A stretch of 64,000 nt of DNA from Druceiella hillmani. Its lineage: Eukaryota > Arthropoda > Insecta > Lepidoptera > Hepialidae. The notes under the pieces are model-generated. The model worked only from the letters and a program-made list of their open reading frames with translations. It did not search any database and had not been told where the DNA came from. Location of the stretch: positions 1-64,000 of the forward strand of contig JAYKKI010000038.1 in assembly GCA_039881145.1 (NCBI GenBank), written 5' to 3'. A program made the position numbers and the translations under genes. Positions 1 to 19,499 of this stretch are shown here, one piece after another; positions within the stretch are counted from its first letter, which is position 1; each line of letters opens with the position of its first letter.

Positions 1-2895
1 ACGGTTAACAATTTAAAAAAAATGACTTTAACATAAGGAAATTTAATTAAACAGGTATCGTGACGTAAATATCGTAGCAACGACTAATGTATAAACATAG
101 AACATTTTAAGATTTTTAAAGCTGTATCTATGTTTGAGTATGGTATGTATACAAAATCGTTTTAAAATTGATATTCCAATCACATAATATTTCAATATAT
201 TTACTTTAATATTACCCGATGGTTAAACTTAAATGACACTAAACTATCAACGAAGTACCTCTGTAACATATAAAATTAATATCTTTGTAATACATTTTTC
301 CAGGCATGGTCTCTAACTAGAATATGAACGTGACGCAGTTTGGGTAAAAGGGAGAGATTCAAATGTGCGATTACATAGGGAGAGATTTAAATGTGCGATT
401 CATTTATGTCCAAACTGTTCAGCTTGCGACGCCGAAGATGTGATATTCTAAATATCACGTCATTAATTTCTGTAGTGTTTCATATCACTGTTGAGATGTC
501 TACAAAGTTATCCCTAACAAAAATAATGAAAGTACGGTCGTTACCATGAACATAAGTTAACTTAAAATTCTTGTCGTATAATACTCGTAGTTAGATTTAA
601 CGGACGAGTTCTTTTTCAATTTTAGGTTTTGAGAGTGAAATTTGAAAGTTGAAGTAAAATGCGATTGCTTCTAAATATTTTTTTTTTACGTTTTTATTAC
701 AATTTATGAACCAATGACATCTACGTTTTTAGTTCATAATAATTTATGGGTCCTGATTACAAAGGTAAATAGATAAATTTTAATAAATATAAGGTTGATA
801 ATTTTTATGGTTGTTAACGTTGAACAAACAAAGGATCCACCAAAAATAGGAATACCAACAAGATATGACTATCTTGTGTAGTTTAACTAAAATCAACCCA
901 GTAGTGATAAACCGACCCAGTAGTGAACCATCTGAGGTAGTCATCTCTGCGCAAATAAACAAGTAAAATTATACCCATATGTATTAGTAAAGATTTCTGC
1001 ATAAAAACTGAAGAGACGAGCGTATAATTTACTTTTAAATAATGTGGACTTAGTTTCATCTTATACGACATTCATTAACTCCATACACATTTGGTCCACA
1101 ATACATCCATTTTTCGCATAGTCCATTTATATTTTGCTAGTGTATCAAGGGGTCTTTGTTTGCTGTTTGTTTGCTGCTGTTATCTCTATTCTAAATATAA
1201 ATATATCTTTTTAAGAACATTGATAGTATTAACAGAAAATTATTACAAAATAAGATCGAGCAATTATATATACATCAAGAATCATCTACCCAAAAAAACA
1301 ACTTTAGTAACATTAACTCTCAAGCTGCCACATTAGCTCCCTGTGTTGGACAGCTCGTAAATCATATTGCTCCCAACACATTAATTCTGGCCACAATATG
1401 ATGCAATATGTCAACCTAATATCAAGCCGTTACATTAACCATAAAGTTATTAACTTAAGATGCAATAGGCCACGCAATATGGATTAAGGTCGCAGAAAGT
1501 GTTTAGGTATGGTTCAATATAGAGTGTTATGAATATCAATCTTCTTGTGTGTTTTTCAATACTTTTAAAAATGTTCAAAGTTATTATTTTTTTTAACAGA
1601 CCTTTTAGTAACGAGCCAACTATTTTGCAAAAACATGGTACTCAATTATAAGATCTGTTAAGAAAAAAAAACACTAATTTTTTTTATTTAAGTACCTATG
1701 AAATGTTTCTGAGGCCACACATTGTTATTATGTTTATTTATCTGCAATACATTTAAATAAAATTTGGATTGAACACAAGAGTTTGAATTGAGTGAGTCTA
1801 AGCCGGTATGTCGTAATATTCCCTGCTGCATTTTTCGCTTGAAGTTCAGAAGATAGTGAACTGTAAACATTATGTAGGATTAAGCATATTATGTGAATTT
1901 AGCTTTAATTTTTTATTTTTATTTTATAAAATATCGTCATCTTATCTTATAAAATTTATTGAAACATTAATTGTACAGAAACTTTAACGAACTTTGATGG
2001 AAAGTTATGAAAAAAAACAAATTTCAACTTACTTGGCTACTATTCGTTAGCGAAGCTAGTTTTTAATTAAAAAAGCGTTGTGCAAAATTGTATTTATGTG
2101 AATGTCAGCATTGGAAATGTAGTGATTCAATGAAAGAATATTTGAAATTTTTGGCATTAAAATAGAAAGAAAACGAATAGATACTCCAACAAGTATGCAA
2201 CCTTCGTCTTTAACGATAACAAGTTTTTCATATTTAGTTGAGATTAAATTAATTCAGAAACGGCTTCGGAAAAATTTGTTTAATGGATGGACGTGTCGGA
2301 ATCCGAGCAATAGTCAATAAATGAGTAGAGTAAATAATATTATCGAATTAATATCGTAAAGAATTTCAATTATTTAGATGAACCCAAATAAATATGTAAA
2401 ATTTAATTATGTTCCAACTAATACTAACATCGCTACGAAAGCTATTTTTGAAATATATATTGATAGAAAAATTTTTTTGATACCTATTTAAACATTTCGA
2501 TAATTTTGAGGTCTTGCATATAATTTATTGAATATTTTATTCTAAATTATAAATAAAATTTAGGTTTGAAATTTCATATTTCCTAGTTACACCTTCCGCT
2601 TTCAGCAAAATGTGATAGTTTTTTCGGGTTTACATTTTATGAACACTTAAGAATACATTCCGTTTCTTGTGTGTTAGGCAAAAAGGACCCTTCGAAGAGA
2701 TTAGGTACTGTAAAAATGTTCTTAATTAAAAAGTTAGCCAAAAAAATTGGTGAGATAAAAACAGTTAGGTACTCGCAGTGTTTCATGAGCATTTTTTGAA
2801 ATGAACATGCCCCATCGTCTGGCATATAAATTACTCTATAGCCATGGACCTTATAACCACTGGATGCTTAATTAAGCGAATGCATTATGAAACTC
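1..2895. other. AT-rich stretch without recognisable gene
   Basis: All frames are broken by frequent stops; the longest open frames are about 60-80 codons of low-complexity composition and match no family I know. I see no RNA gene. The only structure noted is a two-copy 28-bp repeat at 350-405, listed separately. Confidence 0.6.
350..405. repeat. Two-copy 28-bp tandem repeat
   Basis: The motif gggagagatt(c/t)aaatgtgcg occurs at 350 and again at 378, a spacing of 28 bp, with one difference in the shared core. The second copy diverges at its 3' end. It is probably a local slippage duplication. Confidence 0.8.
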
Positions 2896-2900
2896 AAACA

Positions 2901-2970
2901 TATAAATAATATTAGCCAGGTTCTGTTTGTCTTAGTATCAGCGGCTCACCGCAGCTGTTGCGAGTAATCG
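2901..2970 (+). promoter_or_regulatory. Possible TATA promoter with short leader exon
   Basis: TATAAATA at 2901-2908 is followed 31-39 bases later by cttagtatcagcgg, which can hold an insect-type initiator, then by a GC-richer leader that ends at a splice-donor-like cg|gtaagg (donor GT at about 2971). Order and spacing fit a TATA promoter with an untranslated first exon. This is inference only: short motifs like these arise by chance in AT-rich DNA, and no downstream coding exon was recognised. Confidence 0.2.
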
Positions 2971-2974
2971 GTAA

Positions 2975-4430
2975 GGTCAAAAAAGAAATTTGTGAAAAAA
3001 AATAATTCGTTATAATCAATATTCGTTACAGTTCGCTCCAGAAGTGCAAAAATACCACTCGTCACACAAATAATAAGGAAAGTGTGGAATTCTAGGCGAA
3101 ACTTTAACATATTAAATAAATTGTATTAATTTACAAAACACTTCCTGTTATAATGTTTACAAAATGGTGTCGATATTAAGAGATAACAATATTAGATGTT
3201 CCGGGTTTGAGAGTGTTCTTTATACATGTACATATGTTTCGTGTGAGTGACAATGAACACGTGAAATATACATTTTGAATGCTAAGGGTCTATCCATAAT
3301 TATCAAAGATATTAAATAGATTGAATACGATCTAGCAACATTTATTTATATTTTCTCACTAATTATAATGACTCTCGAGTGATAAATATAGTGGGGCGAA
3401 CTGGCCAGAAGCGAATAGTTTCCCCTTACCCCACGAATTTCATGCTACGGTAGTATTAAATAAGTTTTAAAGCTTTGTGATTTACAATACAAAGTGGATT
3501 AATTAGTCATCGGTTAAGGTAAACGTGCGGAAAACATTTACAAAAATATTCACAATTATAAAATATTTTGATAGAAAATTAATCGGAACGTCGTCTAGAT
3601 TAATAACTACGTACACACATTTCGAATTAGTATAAACATTTGACAATATTAACATTTTAATTTGCCTGAGATTCAACTTTGCATTTCGTTCGTGACGGTA
3701 AAAATATTCACGGATAAAGTACTACGCTTAGTACTGTACTAAAGCTCTCAGAAGCGCATGTTAATTAGCTTTTCCTTTTTAAACAGAAGATATTAATGTT
3801 TAAATATCTAATATAATATTCAAACCATTTTTTTTAAATTGTAGGTTCCTCTTCTATTTTGACATGAGATTAGCGCAGATATTTGGCATTTGGTTCACAA
3901 TTTCTGCCACCTCAATAACATTTATAATAATATGGCATTCGTTTACTTTTCAAACCAATATGTCAGTCTTTAATGAAGTTGTCCCTAGGTAAATTAGACT
4001 GGCTTGCGGAATTGTGTTCAATCACATTACACAATTGACCATCGTCATGATCTAAAATTAAATTCTTTCTCGATAAATTCTCTCATCTTTCCCCCTTATT
4101 TTTAACGCCTATGTTTATATTTTTTAAAATTAACCAATCACTTTCCTAAAATGAAAAGCCGTCCAATAAACAAATATTTTTTTTAGGTTTTTTAAACCAA
4201 ACCATATCATCAGCGTCACTAAATTTCCAGTTACTTGCAAAAATGCGATAATTTCTATGGCAATTATATAATATCATCAGTAACAAAAAAACTGATGTAT
4301 GTACAGAAATTGCTCGTGTAGTACAAAACAGAACTTTAAACGTATAAATAAAATCGGTAAAGTGCAGACCACACTTGTACACTTAGTGCTCCGTACTATC
4401 AGCCCCCCACTTAAATATTGACAATAATAC
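2975..4430. other. Unassigned AT-rich stretch
   Basis: No coding region or RNA gene was recognised. The stretch contains one member of a dispersed repeat pair (4130-4203), listed separately. Confidence 0.55.
4130..4203. repeat. Dispersed repeat, copy 1 (partner at 35210-35286)
   Basis: About 75 bases here, from taaccaatcactttc to ttttaaaccaaacca, align with 35210-35286 in the same orientation at roughly three quarters identity by eye. Shared blocks include taaccaat, atgaaa, tattttttttagg-like and ttaaaccaaacca. It is probably a fragment of an unidentified interspersed repeat. Confidence 0.5.
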
Positions 4431-4444
4431 ATTTCGACTTTGCA

Positions 4445-4590
4445 CTTAAGAGGGGCTCATCTGCCGCGCTACCCGCCGTCGAACGCCGTATCATATCACA
4501 TATGTGCGGAGCTGAGTGTGGGGCGCCTCGACTCAGTGGAATTGAAAAGTGAATGTGAAAAACATGTTCGGAAAGAGTCGCTTACACTGT
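4445..4590 (+). promoter_or_regulatory. CpG-rich patch with TCAGT initiator-like site
   Basis: A GC- and CpG-rich block (about 4450-4535, including gccgcgctacccgccgtcg) stands out from the AT-rich surroundings. It is followed by ctcagtgg, with the insect initiator TCAGT at 4533-4537, and then by a donor-like ctgtgagaaat near 4588. This resembles a TATA-less promoter with a short leader exon, but no downstream element or coding exon is convincing. Confidence 0.18.
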
Positions 4591-4599
4591 GAGAAATAT

Positions 4600-7363
<2,764 letters not shown>

Positions 7364-7619
7364 GTTTACCAAAACAGGATATTATTTTTAATTGGAACTG
7401 ATTATTGATGTTTAAAGCATTAACTTGTGAAATAAATTAAGTGATGCTGACATGTCTTGTTGCAATAATACAATTCTTCATATTTGTATCGATGTTCTTA
7501 ACTGTGAATAAGGATATATGAAAATCGCGTAAGACCGACTTATGTCTATATATGTGTGTTTTACAGAAAAATAGGTTATTTCAATAATTAAATAATATTG
7601 CAATACTTAAAATAATATT

Positions 7620-7710
7620 TACACTTAATTTATTGGGGCATCCAGTATCGGGTGTAGGCCTCCTCCATGGCTTCCCAATTCTTTCTGTAGCCCTTCTAAG
7701 ATGATATTAA
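7620..7710 (-). pseudogene. C-terminal scrap of a non-LTR reverse transcriptase
   Basis: The reverse strand reads NWEAMEEAYTRYWMPQ followed by a stop codon at about 7634-7683. This resembles the extreme C-terminus of insect endonuclease-reverse transcriptase type non-LTR retrotransposons, where an (L/M)EEAY segment lies just before the stop. Nothing upstream on that strand continues the similarity, so only the 3' end remains, as expected of 5'-truncated copies. The match is short, hence the modest confidence. Confidence 0.4.
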
Positions 7711-7916
7711 AAACGTTATATTTCTTCTTCCTTAGATATTTCTATAGGAGAATGAACTTCAGCGTGGTTAATTATGTTGTTTTTTTATCTTAATGCCTAA
7801 TCTGATCACCGTATCTGACATTGGTTGAAACTGCATGGTATGCAATTAATTTCATATGGTCTTACAGCATAAAACCCATTCCACTACATATAATTTTATT
7901 TGCTGTATACATAACA

Positions 7917-7994
7917 ATTATACACACACACGTGCGCGCGCACACACACATACACACACACACACACACATGTAAATATATATATATATATATA

Positions 7995-7996
<2 letters not shown>
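7917..7996. repeat. (CA)n and (TA)n compound microsatellite
   Basis: A run of CA/CG dinucleotides (7921-7970) passes into a short TA run (about 7977-7996). It abuts the presumed 5' end of the Helitron. Confidence 0.95.
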
Positions 7997-12277
<4,281 letters not shown>

Positions 12278-12329
12278 GATATCATTACATTCGTATTTAT
12301 TTAATTATAAATACGAATGTAATGATATC
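12278..12329. repeat. Perfect 23-bp hairpin
   Basis: Bases 12278-12300 (gatatcattacattcgtat and on) are the exact reverse complement of 12307-12329, with a 6-base loop ttaatt. It could be a remnant of inverted-repeat transposon ends, a fold-back mutation or a small RNA hairpin; the sequence alone does not decide. Confidence 0.9.
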
Positions 12330-14455
12330 CCTTGGTTAAATATGTCCGACTTAGAATTTTTTTGAACATTCAAAAAATGTCTGGGCCAAATCCAGATATA
12401 TTGATAACAAACTCACTCAAATACTATGATCGTTCCAGAATATCACTTAATGATGGTACATATTCTTCTGCTTCTATTTTTACCTCATGTTTTCGAGTAT
12501 GTATTAATGTAGAACCTGCTAATACAGCCATATGGGAATGTAACAATTTGTTCTCAGTAAAACTCTATCATAAATATGGGGTATAATAACATCTGAAATT
12601 AAAAAAAATTAAAAAAACTTGTTTTTATCAGTTTCATAACTTCTTAATCTCTATATTTGGGTGAGAATCTCGAAACGCGTTGCGTCACAACTCACCCTGA
12701 AGTGCCTCCAACTGTTAAAAAATCCTCATTTTACTGAAATTTAATAAAAAAATTAAATTGTTTATAACAAATTTGACTTTTATAGTTCAAATATACGCAT
12801 CAATTTAAAACAATATCCAATAATTAATCGTATAATTATTGTTTGTGGCGGCAAAAATAAAGTTTTCTTTTAATTTGGGAAAATTAATAACTAAAAAATC
12901 CTTGTAACTCTGGCTTTTTCTTTTTTTTTTTAAATTGTTTGAAAAATAAGCCAGTTGTAAGCTTCTTAATTTGAAGATACGGATAGAGTTGGGTTTATCC
13001 ATGTCTCTTTTACTATCGTAGAATATAATGTGCAATATTAAAAATGACCTCACAACACAGTATTGCCGTCCTTCTTTAAAGGTTAAATTTAAACTTTTAT
13101 AACTCGGTCTTTTTAAGATTATTAAAATAAAATTTCAGTCCTCATCAGCTTGTACCTTGAAATTATGAATAATGAAATAATAAAAAATCAGTCAAATACC
13201 CAATTGAATTGGTAGACCATTGCATAAACAGCCGTTGCTTAAAAAGTTATTGGCAATGGATTTTAAAATGGAACTGAATTTTTGATACTATAAAGCGCGA
13301 CTTAACTTAGTTTCAAATTCTAAATGGAGACAAAGTTAGTAAAAATGCGAAGCTATTTGCATTTAATAGAAGAACGATATGATCATGATAATTTTTTTAG
13401 AAGTTTATTTAAATTAAATTATAATATTAATTACCAATAATTAAAGACTTAACGTTTTAGTCATAAAGAAATTTTAAGAAATTTGAATAACAGATTCAGT
13501 TAAAATCTAAAGGATACCAAAATAGTAAAAGTTGAATAGTCATTTAGTTTCAATTTATTTCTGGAAATGGATTTTAACGTGTAATATGTATTATTTTTGT
13601 AATTAAAATTAAAAAGAAACTTAGCAACGTTTATTTAAAATGTTTTTCGTCCATTTCATTGCTATAGTTAAATAGATTTTTTGGTTTTTTTATTTGGGTT
13701 TATATACGAGCGACAAATACATGTATAATAAAATATTTATGCACGACACAGGTATACTATTTCTGTTTCACTCCTTCAGGATTTTGTAATCTACTGCAAT
13801 ACTTTGCAATGAATATTTATAAAGGTTACAATTGTAACCTATATTATTTACCTCTTTATGACACTAAACATTTTATACGTTATAAATAAATTGCGTTGTG
13901 TTATTGTGATTTTAAATAATATTTAAATCTTGTGCCAAAAGTGCACAATGTTTATGATATTAAACTAAACCTTTTAAAAAAATGACTTGGTTCCTTTCCT
14001 CGGTATAATTTTCGATATAATTTTCTTATACTTTGGTTCTACTCTAATGTACTATTAACAAAATTTACTCATTTTTTGCGACCTATATTTAAATAATTTC
14101 TCATACCAACTTAAAGTAAACTAAAGTTTATTTAAGATATTTTATGAGAGCCAATTGATAAAGTCAATTTAGGGTAATAAATTGATTGTAAGACGCGTGG
14201 ACTGAAGTTTTTTGAACAATTTCTTCCATCTTTTTAAAACAATTTTTTAAATCGATAAAGTTTAATCATATAGAAGTATTATTAGGCATAGATCGTATGG
14301 GACCTTTGTTAAAATTGCTATGATTTTTTTGTAACTACACGCATGCCATTTTTTTGTGTGCAAATGATTTCTTTATAAACGACTTCGAAAAGAGAATGTT
14401 ATCAATTCGACTGCATTTTTTTGTATATTTCCCTATAACTCCTACATTGCTCAAC
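12330..14455. other. Unassigned AT-rich stretch
   Basis: Only short AT-driven open frames (82-84 codons at most) without recognisable motifs. Nothing else supported. Confidence 0.55.
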
Positions 14456-14459
14456 TAAT

Positions 14460-15290
14460 TTAGGTTATTCTTTTTTTCATTTGGTATATTTTCAGTATTT
14501 CAGAGTATATTTTCAGTATGATTCTATTAACTTGATCCGAATATAGCCATACAAATATACCACAGAATTCTTCAACATTGTATATCATAGGTACCGTAAT
14601 AAAATTTGTATGATATAAGTTCAACCAATTTAGATTATTTCTATTTTTATTTGAAAGAATATAATCCCAATATAGTCTCCTAAAAATTTGGTTAGAATCT
14701 GATCTTGAAAATTGAAGATATACCATAGAATTCCCCAACACTGAAGAGCACAGTTACCGCGGTCAAGTTTGGATGATATAGGTCCAACCAATTTGGGTAA
14801 TTCTTTTTTATTACCTGTAAATATTACTGGTAATAATAAAGGTCTTTTTTAGTACCAGTAATATTGATAGTAAACCCTATACCGTCAATATTGTCATAGA
14901 AACATATTGTCAGTTTACGGAAAGTGAAGATATACCATTGAATCCTATAATGGAACAGCACGGGTGCTGTGACATAGTTTAAATTATATAGGTCCAGAAA
15001 ATTTGAACATTGTTTTTTAATTATATATACTCCCAGTGGAGGAATGTACTTCCAGTATGGGAATATCATAAAAATTTGGTTAAAATCGGAACCTGAAAAT
15101 TGAAGACATGCCATAGAATATCCCAATATTAAAATGCACAGGTAACGCGATCGAGTTTCTATAATTTTGAATGATCTCAGTATAGAATCATAAAACTGAA
15201 TTGGAGTTTGACCATGCAAGTTGAAGGTACGAAATAGAATTCGTCAACAATGAACAGCACAGGTCCAGTGATCAAGTTTAACGATTTTCT
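14460..15290. repeat. Diverged tandem array, units about 120-210 bp
   Basis: The core atacca(t/c)agaattc..caaca recurs at about 14557, 14719, 14932, 15108 and 15228, each time followed by a block like agcacag..accg..tcaagttt and then gatataggtccaa. Spacings are 162, 213, 176 and 120 bp, so the units have suffered indels. Two reverse-strand open frames (93 and 131 codons) share the pattern LG(N/Y)SM..LQFS.SD.NQIF only because they read through repeat copies. It looks like an old, locally expanded satellite-like repeat. Confidence 0.75.
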
Positions 15291-15426
15291 AATAACAAAA
15301 TCTCAAAAATTTCGCTGACTTCGTGACGCTTTTTTATTTATTTATTTCACGCGAAAAAATAGACACTGGTCTTGATATAGTAACAATATGTAAGTTTTGT
15401 ACCAGGCAGACCATCAACGTAATATT

Positions 15427-15428
<2 letters not shown>

Positions 15429-15505
<77 letters not shown>
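15429..15505. repeat. (CA)n-(TA)n compound microsatellite
   Basis: CA dinucleotides to about 15461, then TA dinucleotides to 15505. The open frame running through it is repeat-driven. Confidence 0.96.
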
Positions 15506-15507
<2 letters not shown>

Positions 15508-15711
15508 TACTGGTACATAAAATAATTGATTTAAACCATGGTAAAGATATTATTATTCAAAATAACAGTAATAATTTAACAGAAGAAATAGAACTAACTC
15601 AAGTATATTTTAATGATTAATGATAATTATGGCTACTCATTGTTAAGAGCGAAAAATGACTTCAAATATTTACAAATATTTAAAAAGATAAGCCAATCCC
15701 AAACAAATACT

Positions 15712-16210
15712 TGTAGGAAGCAACATTACCCGCGCATCGCAACTCCTCGGACCGCGCAGTGTGACCATTGCCCTTTGTAGCACTTTCGATGACGAAGTAG
15801 AAAGCCAGCAGACCGCGCATCACAACGCTGCACGCGAAGAGCTCCTTCTCTGCACCCCACGACCCTGGTCACCCGATCCGGTGCCACCTGTAGTTTATAA
15901 TAAAGTACTGTACGTTATTTCGAATAAACTTATTTTATGCTTTGAGGGAAAAAAGTTCGTGAAAATATTTGATTTTACCTATTTCGACTGTTGAAGGTTT
16001 TATTTAATTATTTACGAACAGAAACAAGAAAGGCAAGCAATTTTTTGCGTAACGCGGAATGGATCGCGTCGATAAAGCATAAAGCGATAAAGAGAAATGT
16101 TAAAAAGCGCTGTCGTTTTTCGACGGAACCTAAAAAGTCAATGTCAATTATCATCTCAATTTGTCATTGTTTACTGTTTGTTGTCCAAATCAGTTGAAAT
16201 ATTAGTTTTG
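15712..16210. other. GC-richer patch, possible LTR remnant
   Basis: From 15730 to 15890 the sequence is rich in GC and CpG (gcgcatcgcaactcctcgg, ggaccgcgcag, cagaccgcgcat), then turns AT-rich with ataataaag and aataaac polyadenylation-like signals near 15898-15927. A second CpG-containing block lies at 16040-16130. Repetitive CpG-rich sequence followed by a polyadenylation signal can mark an LTR of a retrotransposon, but no matching second LTR, primer-binding site or pol sequence is visible. Open frames of 77 and 68 codons here have no recognisable motif. Unassigned. Confidence 0.25.
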
Positions 16211-16367
16211 TTCTTGGTATATTGTACAATATTGTGATAAATATTCGATTATAGATGCAGATAGCGGTAGGTCACGAAATACACCTAAAACGACTAGAGG
16301 AATCGGACTCTAACTTAGAATTAGACGAGAGCTGTAACTCTGAACACAGTACACCTAATTAATGCCG

Positions 16368-16460
16368 TAAAAATAGATGCAATAACATAAAATCTAAGAT
16401 GCAAAAAAATAGATGCAATAACATGCTAAAAATCTAAGATGCAAAAAAATAGATGCAACC
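16368..16460. repeat. Short tandem repeat, units 36-40 bp
   Basis: The block aaatagatgcaa recurs with tagatgcaa starting at 16375, 16411 and 16451; aatctaagatgcaaaaaaa lies between copies. About two and a half copies. Confidence 0.8.
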
Positions 16461-16469
16461 AATGATCCT

Positions 16470-17560
16470 CAAAACGAATTTAATGGGAAACGCAAATTAA
16501 TAATCTTTATGGTTGCGTCAGCTGGAATAGGACTAGTAAGTGGAAAAAACTTAATCTTAGGTGAATGTGTGATTGTGTGAGTGTAGGTAGGGCAAACAAG
16601 CATGCAAGGATATAATTACAATAAATCTTTAGTTTCGTGATGGTTTAGGGTGTGTGCTGTATGTGGTGATAGGAGAAGTGTCTATTATTTGTTTTTTAGG
16701 TTAAGTAACATTTGGAAACGAAACAGCGTCAATTGAAATCTAAGCTGATAAAAATTATCTGGACTGCTAAAAAAATGTCTTGGGTCTGCTTCTACTTCCA
16801 CTTCTTCTCAAAGTTCATTTTGCAGTAATAAAGACAATGTTACAGCTAGCCTTAACGTATTACACCGTTAAGTATAATTTGTCTTTAATAACATGGATTG
16901 TAATGTTAAATTAAATAATATTAACCCGAAAGATGCTTTTACGGTTAGTGTGAACAGTTAACGTTAGCGAGACAAAGACCATTGTCATAGCACCGGGAAG
17001 AAAATAAAATATAATAATTTAATATAACGCAGCTTCTCTTTGTGTTCATTAAATATTAGTGTTTTTACATCCCAAATATTTAAAAAACAAAGAATAGATT
17101 TTAAATAATATGTAGATGAAATAAGGCATAATTAGCTTCATATATATGCAAATATACCAAACGAAATTGTATTTTGGTGAAAGGAAAAATACAGGATAAC
17201 CTATATATCTCGCAACTTGGTTTTTAATTTTACATATAATATTTTGAAAACAGATTACGTTGTCATTTTTCTTTACATGTTAAATAATTATTTCTAAATA
17301 AGCTGGTATTAGTTAATTTAATAATTATTTGGCTAAATTAAAACTGAGAACCACATATTTTACACGAAGTCAGTGTATTATTATTATTTCAAAAATCTTT
17401 TTTTTAATAAGACCATATATTATTAATTTTGTTTTTAAATTCAAACAAATTTATGCAGAGAAAAGAAAATATCAATACCTAGAGTCAATTGTATTTACTC
17501 CTACTACTCACATTGGATGAACCTTGAATAAGAATTAAGCAATGCTTCTAATAGCGAATT
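16470..17560. other. Unassigned AT-rich stretch
   Basis: No coding region longer than about 60 codons, no RNA gene and no mobile element recognised. Confidence 0.55.
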
Positions 17561-17565
17561 ATAAT

Positions 17566-17793
17566 TTAAAATTCCATTCCTTTCAAAGAGATTACGGGGG
17601 ATCTTCTGCTTCTGGATGCCAGTGACTCGACGGATGCAGCATTTAAATTAAACAAACATCGAAATATTTTTTCTCCAAACCTTCCTAATGGATGTCGTTT
17701 ATTATTGGAGTTCGAAGATAATTCCGTTTCTTTACGATTCCGAACCTGGAGTTGAGTTTTTAATCTCCTTCGTTTCCTTGGTAGCTTGTTCAT
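17566..17793 (-). CDS. Possible terminal exon, unknown basic protein
   Basis: On the reverse strand an open frame starts MNKLPRKRRRLKTQLQ at 17793, directly after gttacgcag, which reads as a 3' splice acceptor, and runs 75 codons to a stop at 17566. Its composition is protein-like rather than AT-driven: a strongly basic N-terminus (possible nuclear localisation signal), a Ser/Asn-rich middle (ELSSNSNNKRHPLGRFGEK) and a Ser/Arg-rich end. The frame also stays open upstream of the presumed acceptor. I recognise no family, and no partner exon or polyadenylation signal was found, so it may be chance or a transposon fragment. Confidence 0.2.
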   Translation of the reverse strand: MNKLPRKRRRLKTQLQVRNRKETELSSNSNNKRHPLGRFGEKIFRCLFNLNAASVESLASRSRRSPVISLKGMEF

Positions 17794-17849
17794 CTGCGTA
17801 ACGGCGTAAAATAAATATTTTACAGTTTTTGTATATTTATTCAACAAAT

Positions 17850-19166
17850 TGTGTCTCCTATTCCTTTATACCTATATAACAATGTAATGTACTTTATTGG
17901 AACCTGCATGAATAACACCAGGCCATAATTTACTTTCACAACTTTTAATCGTGCATAACTGGAAAATCCACGAGATTTTTAGATTCCAAAACTGTTTATG
18001 GGCACTAAATCTTGCTGGTCTGACTTTACTCAATCTGCCTGCTTAACAATGCATTTTTATATTTGCAATTTTTATATTGGCTGCACCTTCGATTGATAAG
18101 TTTGGTGCTTCAATGATTAGTGTTTTAAGTAGTAGAATATTATGGAAAATCTTGGTTAGGTTTGGTTTAGAGGAGTGTAGTGTGTTTGTTCAAATTTAAG
18201 TACACGATTGCACGTTATTTTTATAAATTAACTTTTGAGACATCTAGTTTTACTGAATCTTATATAATTGTTATTATATGGTTATAACTGAGATAAGAAA
18301 AAGACAGTGAAAAAGTTATATGGTTATAACTTTTTCAGTTCTTTAACATCGATAAAGAGCATGTAAATTTAAATATGTTTGAAAATATTTATTCATTTTC
18401 ATTTATTTTACTTTCCTTGCAAAATAAATATTCATGTGAAGGAGTTCTCGTTACAATCTCATATAGTAATCTCATCCAGTCAACTATAACTTTGGAATAT
18501 AAACAATGTGAGATGGACTCCGAAAGGTTATCCCCGCTATAATATCGACAATAATGTTGTTAAATAAAAATAATAAAAAAATACATAAACGACAATTTTT
18601 ATTTACAAAAGAGTTTCCATATGTATCGAGGTGAAAAGAAAAAAACCAAATAAGAAAAAAAGAATAATTTGAAAGGGAGGAAAACGATCCGGATGAGGTC
18701 ATCGTATGGACTTTTCAGACGATTTTCGTAATATTTATGTGGGCGGAGAATTGTTGATGTGATGAGTTCCTATGAATTCCACAGTTTGGCAATATAAACA
18801 GAAAAGGAATATTAATACAAGGACGAACAATGTTTAGAAATTAAGGGCATGCGTAGATTTTCTGGACATAAACCCAAGTCATGGGCAGATAAATCCGTGC
18901 ACCTGGTGACAAGGTAAGAAAGTCTATATAATAATACATAGTTAAGTTAGCTATAATGACGGTAAGGAATGAATATATCAGTCTGGCTTAAAAAATTACT
19001 CAACAGTATCCCTTAAAATGTAATATACAAGGAACAATATTTTATATAATAATAATAATAATAATAAGCCCTTCATTCCATATGTAAATACCATTTTCAT
19101 ACAAATTAAATATATAATAATAAATGACTTTAGGGTTCTTATGTATTTAATATATTCTATTAAACC
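17850..19166. other. Unassigned AT-rich stretch
   Basis: Contains a 13-bp hairpin at 18308-18337 (tgaaaaagttata, loop tggt, then its complement) and a run of ATA/TAA triplets at about 19047-19066. No gene recognised. Confidence 0.55.

Positions 19167-19259
<93 letters not shown>
19167..19259. repeat. (TA)n microsatellite
   Basis: TA dinucleotides with single TACA interruptions. Confidence 0.97.
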
Positions 19260-19265
<6 letters not shown>

Positions 19266-19499
19266 CAATTTCATTCATAATTTAAGAAAAAAGACATTCA
19301 AAGATCAATCGTTTCATAAATATTATCAAGTTAGACTTCTCAATTCAATTAACTATTCTATTTGTTTATGAATTCCAACTAACTATATTTAAATAATGTC
19401 AATATTTGTAATTAAATTACGTTTAAGAAGTTTTAAGATTAAGTGTTATCATCATTCTACCTTAAATTTCACGTGAATTATACCATTTTACTTTAAGTT

